Below, one piece after another: positions 15,794-19,637 of a DNA stretch of 19,637 nucleotides (within the stretch, counting starts at the first letter, position 1; the number at the start of each line of letters is the position of its first letter). Under the pieces are notes generated by a model. It had not been told where the DNA came from, searched no databases, and saw only the letters and a program-made list of their open reading frames with translations. The DNA is taken from contig JAKEHX010000446.1 in NCBI GenBank assembly GCA_022614795.1, positions 1 to 19,637 on the forward strand. Direction: 5' to 3'. This DNA comes from Planctomycetaceae bacterium (GTDB taxonomy: Bacteria; Planctomycetota; Planctomycetia; Pirellulales; Pirellulaceae). The translations under genes and the position numbers were made by a program.

Positions 15794-16129
15794 AGTACGT
15801 CCTGGATTCTTCCGTGGCGTTCAAGGTGCTCGTCGTAGAGAGCGATTCTGACAGAGCGAAGCGTCTTATCGAAGACTACCGCAACGGCGTCCACGAGCTG
15901 ATCGCTCCCGACATTTTCCCGATCGAAGTCGGCCACGCCCTGTCCGCAGCTCTTCGCGTCGCTGCCGCTGATGCCGCGTGCGTACTCGATCTCTTCGTCC
16001 GCGAGGCTTGGTATCTACGATTGCTTGTACGTGGCCCTCTCCGAACAAGAAGGCTGCGAGATTGTGACTGACGACGCTCGGTTCGCGGCTCTGTTCCCCA
16101 AGCAAGTAGTTTCCCTCTCGACGCTGTGA
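15790..16129 (+). pseudogene. PIN-domain toxin (VapC-like), broken by an internal deletion and frameshift
   Basis: The first frame gives MKYVLDSSVAFKVLV... to PIEVGHALS (to about 15945), with the PIN acidic residues Asp6 and Glu46. It then loses similarity and stops at 16071. The next frame, from 15944, gives PQLFASLPLMPRAYSIS, then GIYDCLYVALSEQEGCEIV, then TDDARF, ending at the TGA at 16127-16129. Those are the family's C-terminal acidic motifs. Compared with intact PIN toxins, roughly 20-25 residues between EVGHAL and LPLLPRA are missing and the frame shifts by +1. An intact enzyme would be an Mg2+-dependent RNase; this copy should be inactive. A sequencing error could explain the shift but not the missing segment. 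Confidence 0.82.
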
Positions 16130-16192
16130 AGTCTCTGGGTCCAGCAGCGGCAGGCATTCGCTGGCACTTCAAAGGCAGCGAAGAACGGCTCT

Positions 16193-16224
16193 CAAGAAAA
16201 GACAAACCCCGGTGGGGACCGGGG
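16193..16224 (-). terminator. Intrinsic terminator of ssrA
   Basis: On the minus strand a perfect 7-bp stem, CCCCGGT-CCCC-ACCGGGG (16224-16207), is followed by TTTGTCTTTTCTT (16206-16194). It lies about 47 bp after the tmRNA 3' end and has the form of a rho-independent terminator. Confidence 0.85.
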
Positions 16225-16236
16225 CTATGTCCTGTC

Positions 16237-16263
16237 GCCTTCGGCGTCATGTGACGCGAAGGC
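16237..16263 (-). other. Bulged 12-bp hairpin between ssrA and its terminator
   Basis: GCCTTC and GCGTCA (16237-16242, 16244-16249) pair with TGACGC and GAAGGC (16252-16263), leaving one bulged G at 16243 and a 2-nt loop. It begins 8 bases after the tmRNA discriminator base. It may guide 3'-end processing of the precursor, or be another palindromic repeat. Confidence 0.6.
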
Positions 16264-16270
16264 CTGTCAG

Positions 16271-16629
<359 letters not shown>

Positions 16630-16637
16630 TGTTGGAA

Positions 16638-16668
16638 AATGTCGAATGTCGAAATCTGAATGACGAAT
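16638..16668. repeat. Dispersed spacer repeat next to the ssrA 5' end
   Basis: The 16-mer AATGTCGAATGTCGAA at 16638-16653 is the exact inverted copy of 13381-13396, and TGACGAATT follows (16661-16669), related to the units at 4577 and 13290. It occupies the position where the ssrA promoter would be expected. Confidence 0.75.
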
Positions 16669-16932
16669 TGGGCGGCACAAGGAAATGTGCCTGCTACTTC
16701 CATCGGCAATTCTATGCGGCGGCTTTGGGCCGGGCCATGAGGCGCGCGGCGCTTATCGTCCTCGGTCTTCTGGCCCCCCGAAACTATTCCGCTCAGAGAT
16801 TTTTTTGCCCCACATTTCGCCATAACCCATTTGTAGCAAACCACTTCCGCTAAATATCCACCTCGAACCCCGGAATACTTACGGAATAGCTAATCCAGGG
16901 GATTCGTGAGCACGTCCCTCCCTTGCAAAGCC

Positions 16933-16996
<64 letters not shown>

Positions 16997-17101
16997 AACC
17001 GTCCCCAGCAACCGAATTTCCAAAAAGCGATCCCGCCCTGCCCCCGAGCGTGCGGACAGGGGCGCCAACGGTCTTGCCCCAGTGGCGCAACGGGCACGTG
17101 G

Positions 17102-17130
17102 AATAGATCAGCCGTACATGTATCTGTCAA
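17102..17130 (-). promoter_or_regulatory. Candidate minus-strand promoter in the hsdM-ssrA spacer
   Basis: On the minus strand TTGACA (17130-17125) is a perfect -35 hexamer, separated by 17 bases from TCTATT (17107-17102), a moderate -10. It points toward ssrA, whose mature 5' end is about 470 bases further. Pattern only; it may drive a long ssrA precursor or an unannotated RNA. Confidence 0.35.
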
Positions 17131-17241
17131 GTGCGCTACTACAGATTGTATGTTCACTAACCGTGACCTACCACCTATGGTAGTCGGCCCCCTGCAAGTA
17201 GTGCCACGTTGGGAGTTGGCGAACGGCTGGCCTAAGACCGT

Positions 17242-19134
17242 TTACACCATTGCACGTAAGGCGGTCAGTGCTTTCGCCACGTCCCGCCCTTTCTGCTCGA
17301 TCAAGTCCAAGAGTTCGCCCGGCGTGCGGGTATCGACCTGGGCCTTCTTGTTCGGATTCACCGCCTTCAGGTCATATACCGCGTCTTCGATCGCCTGGGC
17401 CTTGGCGGCTGCTTCGCGGGCAGCTCGCAAACGCCCATCGAGTTCCTCCTCGGCCGCGGCGATCTGCGCCTCGTCCCGCGGCTTGGCACGCTTCAGTTCC
17501 GATAGCCTCTCGCGGGCAGCGTCGGCCTCGGCCCGTTTGGCGGCTTCGGTCTGGCGAAACGGGCGGGCGTCGTCCGTCGCCTTTCGCCGCCGGGCCGTAA
17601 AATCGACCGTCCACGACCGCTCGGAATCGGTCCGCTTGGGCAGCAGCTCGAAGAACTCCCGAAAATCCTCCGCCACCAGCGGCGTCTTCTTGCCCACCTT
17701 GCGGTCCGACAGGTCGTAGTACCAGATTCGCTCCGTCGGCTTGCCCCGCGTGAAGAACAAGAGGTTCGTCTTCACACCCGCCCCTGCCGCCGTGAACACG
17801 CCCCCCGGCAACGAGACAATGCACCGCAGGTCGCATTCCTCCAGCAGCTTCTTCTTGGTCTTGGTGAACGCCTCCTCGTTCGTGCGAAACAGCACGCCCT
17901 CGGGCATCACCAGGCCGCAGCGCCCGCCGCTGGCGAGCGAGCGGATGATCGTCTGCAAAAACAGCACCTCCGTGGCGCTCGTCGGATAGTCAAAACCCAC
18001 GAGACTCTTGGCGTTTTCCTTACCGCCGAAGGGCGGGTTGGCCAGGATCACCTCGTAGGCCGTTGGCGCTCCGCCGTATGTCTCGTTGCCGGTGAGCGTG
18101 TTGCCGTGCCAGATGTGCGGATCGTCGATCCCGTGCAAAATCAAGTTCGCCAGCCCGATCGGGTAGATCAGGTTCTCTTTCTCGCGGCCGTAGAACGTGT
18201 CGTGCTTGATCGTCTCTTTGGCGGCTGCCCGGCTCACGCCCTTGGGCAATGGCTGGCCGGAATCGACCTTGGCCAGCATGTATTCGGCCGACTGGGCCAG
18301 AAAGCCGCCGGTGCCGCAGCAGGGGTCGTACACCCGCTCGCCCACCTGCGGATCGATGGCCCGGACGATCGTGCGGATGACTTCGCGGGGCGTGAAGAAC
18401 TGCCCGGCGTCGGACCCCTTCTCGCCCATCTTCAGGAGTAGCCCCTCGTAGACCTGGCTCAGGGCAAAGACGTGTGTCGGGTCGATGTCGCTTTGCGAAA
18501 TCTCGTGCACCTTGTCGAGCACTTCCAGCAGGTTCGTCTCGGTGTCGATCCGCACCCGCTCCACGCCCGAGAGTATCTCGGCAATTACCTTCTGCCGCGG
18601 CGTGGCGTCGGGCTTGCTCTTGAGGCCCTTGAGATAGGGAATCAGCTTCGCGTTGACGAACTCCAGCAGCTTGCCGGCGCCCGATTCGGTCAGCTCGCGG
18701 CGCTGGTTGGTTTCGCTCTTGGGGGCCTTGGCGTCGATCGGCCGGGCCCAGTCGGCCCAGCGGAACGGCCGCTTGATCGACGGCGTGAAGTCGTGGCCCA
18801 GCACCTTCGCCTGCATCGCCTCCCTCTCTTCCGTCTCGTCCAGAATCCGCAGAAACAAAATCCACGTCAGCTCGGGGACATATTGCAAGGCGCTGGCCAC
18901 GTTGCCGCGGCGCATCACGTCGCAGATCGAGTAGATCGCGCTATCGACGCTCTGCTGGGTGGCCAGGCGCTTGCCGTTGCCGTTTTTGCCGGGGGTGGCA
19001 CTGCTGGCTTGCCCAGCAGTGCAGGCTTGCTCGGCCGGACGAGCGTCGGGAGGGCGATCCGCCTGGGCGGACTGCCGAGCCGCCGCCGCCGGTTTGCCAC
19101 GGCGTTTCGTTTTCGGTTTGGCGGTGCGGGCCAT
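17242..19134 (-). CDS. hsdM: Type I restriction-modification system, methyltransferase subunit
   Basis: A 630-residue N6-adenine DNA methyltransferase. Residues 1-60 are a basic, low-complexity extension. About 63-200 is the helical HsdM N-terminal domain (SAIYSICDVMRRGN...). The catalytic domain has QFFTPREV (245-252), the S-adenosylmethionine motif DPCCGTGGFL (270-279) and the catalytic motif NPPFGG (366-371). The C-terminal part (about 530-590) is a charged helical segment expected to contact HsdS. HsdM and HsdS together methylate a split site; with HsdR they cut unmodified DNA. The ATG at 19134 is chosen; the frame is open to 19248, but that part is spacer palindromes. No good ribosome site is seen. 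A palindromic repeat lies within codons 38-48. It is the last gene of the hsdS-ORF-hsdM group; hsdR is not in the window. Confidence 0.95.
   Translation of the reverse strand: MARTAKPKTKRRGKPAAAARQSAQADRPPDARPAEQACTAGQASSATPGKNGNGKRLATQQSVDSAIYSICDVMRRGNVASALQYVPELTWILFLRILDETEEREAMQAKVLGHDFTPSIKRPFRWADWARPIDAKAPKSETNQRRELTESGAGKLLEFVNAKLIPYLKGLKSKPDATPRQKVIAEILSGVERVRIDTETNLLEVLDKVHEISQSDIDPTHVFALSQVYEGLLLKMGEKGSDAGQFFTPREVIRTIVRAIDPQVGERVYDPCCGTGGFLAQSAEYMLAKVDSGQPLPKGVSRAAAKETIKHDTFYGREKENLIYPIGLANLILHGIDDPHIWHGNTLTGNETYGGAPTAYEVILANPPFGGKENAKSLVGFDYPTSATEVLFLQTIIRSLASGGRCGLVMPEGVLFRTNEEAFTKTKKKLLEECDLRCIVSLPGGVFTAAGAGVKTNLLFFTRGKPTERIWYYDLSDRKVGKKTPLVAEDFREFFELLPKRTDSERSWTVDFTARRRKATDDARPFRQTEAAKRAEADAARERLSELKRAKPRDEAQIAAAEEELDGRLRAAREAAAKAQAIEDAVYDLKAVNPNKKAQVDTRTPGELLDLIEQKGRDVAKALTALRAMV
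18993..19022 (-). repeat. Palindromic repeat inside the hsdM coding region (family C, copy 2)
   Basis: GCACTGCTGG-CTTGC-CCAGCAGTGC (18998-19022) is a perfect 10-bp stem. Read on the minus strand with its flank to 18993, 29 of 30 bases equal 16967-16996. It encodes residues 38-48 (CTAGQASSATP) of HsdM, ahead of the conserved N-terminal domain. Confidence 0.88.
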
Positions 19135-19184
19135 AGTTCGAAACAGGCGGATTTCCCAGCCGCGGCAGCGGCGAAATAGTGTGG

Positions 19185-19205
19185 CCGGGGGGCGTGAGCC
19201 CCCGG
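19185..19205. repeat. Palindrome CCGGGGGGC-GTGA-GCCCCCGG
   Basis: An inverted repeat with one bulged G, in the 129-bp spacer between hsdM and the 60-codon ORF. The GTGA/TCAC loop links it to the palindromes at 19228-19241 and 19501-19520. Confidence 0.7.
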
Positions 19206-19223
19206 ACCCGGTCATTAGCGCTT

Positions 19224-19248
19224 CTAAGCCCCGTGAGGGGCGACACAA
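19224..19248 (+). repeat. Palindrome TAAGCCCC-GTGA-GGGGCGACA (family D, copy 1)
   Basis: GCCCC (19228-19232) and GGGGC (19237-19241) pair around GTGA. The flanks (AAG before, GACA after) match the inverted copy at 19459-19480, so the element has a defined orientation. It lies 16 bp from the stop of the 60-codon ORF. Confidence 0.75.
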
Positions 19249-19263
19249 AGGGCGTTGATTGGG

Positions 19264-19446
19264 CTACAGATCGGACGGGATTTCGAGCATCAGGCCTGCC
19301 TTATCGGCTTCGGCCTTCTCGCGCTCCATTTTGATTCGCCACTCGCGCGCCTTTGGCGTTTCATCGGCGGGAGGTGGGACGCCGAGGACTACGTCGCGAA
19401 GAATCCGATTCCGTTGCTCCATAGTCAGCTCGCTGTCATCGTTCAT
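19264..19446 (-). CDS. Small charged protein of unknown function between hsdS and hsdM
   Basis: A 60-residue ORF (MNDDSELTMEQRNRILRDVV... to LMLEIPSDL), mostly polar and charged, predicted helical, without cysteines, signal peptide or membrane helix. The ATG at 19446 is supported by AAAGG at 19457-19453 with 6-base spacing; a TTG two codons upstream overlaps the space between them. It shares the strand of hsdS and hsdM and sits between them. I do not recognise a family. Its place suggests a role with the restriction system, but it could equally be a passenger, because inverted copies of one palindrome (19224-19248 and 19459-19480) flank it closely. Confidence 0.6.
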   Translation of the reverse strand: MNDDSELTMEQRNRILRDVVLGVPPPADETPKAREWRIKMEREKAEADKAGLMLEIPSDL

Positions 19447-19458
19447 TTGCAACCTTTC

Positions 19459-19480
19459 TGTCGCCCCTGCGGGGCTTGGA
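19459..19480 (-). repeat. Palindrome family D, copy 2 (inverted relative to copy 1)
   Basis: Read on the minus strand it is CCAAGCCCCGCAGGGGCGAC plus flank, against TAAGCCCCGTGAGGGGCGAC for the copy at 19224-19248. Arms are GCCCC/GGGGC. It lies just upstream of the ribosome site of the 60-codon ORF. Confidence 0.75.
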
Positions 19481-19500
19481 TTCTATTTTGGCAACGCCTA

Positions 19501-19520
19501 CCGTGGGCTCACGCCCACGG
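19501..19520. repeat. Palindrome CCGTGGGC-TCAC-GCCCACGG
   Basis: A perfect 8-bp stem with a TCAC loop between the hsdS stop (19526) and the 60-codon ORF. There is no T-run, so a terminator is unlikely. It shares its loop type with 19185-19205. Confidence 0.8.
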
Positions 19521-19525
19521 CTACG

Positions 19526-19637
19526 TCATGTCGCCGCTCGCGGCTGTACCCCTGCCTGCGGCTCGAACGCGCGGCGGAGGAGGGCGGCGGGGAGGGCTTC
19601 GAGGGCCGCCAGCTCAGCGGCCAGCGCCGCCGCCAGC
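19526..19637 (-). CDS. hsdS: Type I restriction-modification specificity subunit, C-terminal end only
   Basis: The last 36 residues and stop (TGA at 19528-19526) of a minus-strand gene entering from the right edge. The segment ELAALEALPAALLRRAF is the hallmark C-terminal end of HsdS coiled-coil regions, where the family commonly ends (A)LPAALLR-AF. A short tail (EPQAGVQPRAAT) follows. HsdS would set the DNA sequence recognised by HsdM. Its target-recognition domains are outside the window. Identification rests on this short but characteristic stretch plus the neighbouring hsdM on the same strand. Confidence 0.8.
   Translation of the reverse strand, partial: LAAALAAELAALEALPAALLRRAFEPQAGVQPRAAT

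Noticed and set aside
15790..16071. Intact 93-residue PIN toxin
   Set aside because: The C-terminal half of this frame has no PIN similarity. The true C-terminal motifs continue in another frame to 16129, so it is treated as a pseudogene.
17168..17183. CTACCA-CCTA-TGGTAG as an hsdM terminator
   Set aside because: The stem is only 6 bp and no T-run follows on the minus strand.

Overview
The window looks like high-GC planctomycete DNA, probably from a Pirellulales-type lineage. This is inferred from content rather than from a marker gene: a secreted CxPxR sulfatase, several exported PQQ-type beta-propellers, a SpoVG protein carrying a zinc ribbon and placed directly after ispE, a neutral-ceramidase-like protein, and many short GC-rich palindromes in the spacers. 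A one-piece tmRNA gene, ispE and spoVG show it is bacterial chromosome.

Left part (1-5319). A sulfatase gene runs off the left edge on the minus strand. A good sigma70-type promoter at about 1061-1088 points rightward to ispE (isoprenoid synthesis) and the zinc-ribbon spoVG. A MATE-family exporter follows on the minus strand. Behind its 5' end lies an array of four perfect palindromes and a 14-bp tandem repeat, then a zinc-ribbon membrane protein of unknown role.

Middle (5466-10892). Four plus-strand genes each begin with a signal peptide: a PQQ propeller with two EF-hand loops, an alpha/beta-hydrolase esterase, a ceramidase-like amidohydrolase and a second PQQ propeller. They look like an extracytoplasmic degradation set, but no substrate can be named. 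A compound palindromic element separates them from an ABC transporter operon of the oligopeptide/dipeptide type (oppB-oppC-oppD-oppF, 11107-15453). The operon has overlapping start and stop codons at both B/C and D/F, but a repeat-filled 140-bp spacer between C and D. No substrate-binding protein gene is visible, and OppC has a charged insertion.

Right part (15458-19637). A small antitoxin-like gene overlaps a PIN-domain toxin (VapC type) that has lost its middle and is frameshifted. Next, on the minus strand, is ssrA (tmRNA), followed by a bulged hairpin and an intrinsic terminator. Its tag reads ...ESNLALAA with no alanine resume codon in the expected place. A 612-bp spacer holds palindromes and a minus-strand promoter-like sequence. 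The window closes with part of a type I restriction-modification locus on the minus strand, in the order hsdS (only its C-terminal end), a 60-codon ORF flanked by inverted copies of one palindrome, then hsdM. The hsdM reading frame itself contains a palindromic repeat that also occurs, with one mismatch in 30 bases, in the 16.9-kb spacer.

No single large new system stands out. The most unusual points are the palindrome families (one copy inside a coding region), the zinc-ribbon SpoVG, the tmRNA tag and the small RM-embedded ORF.
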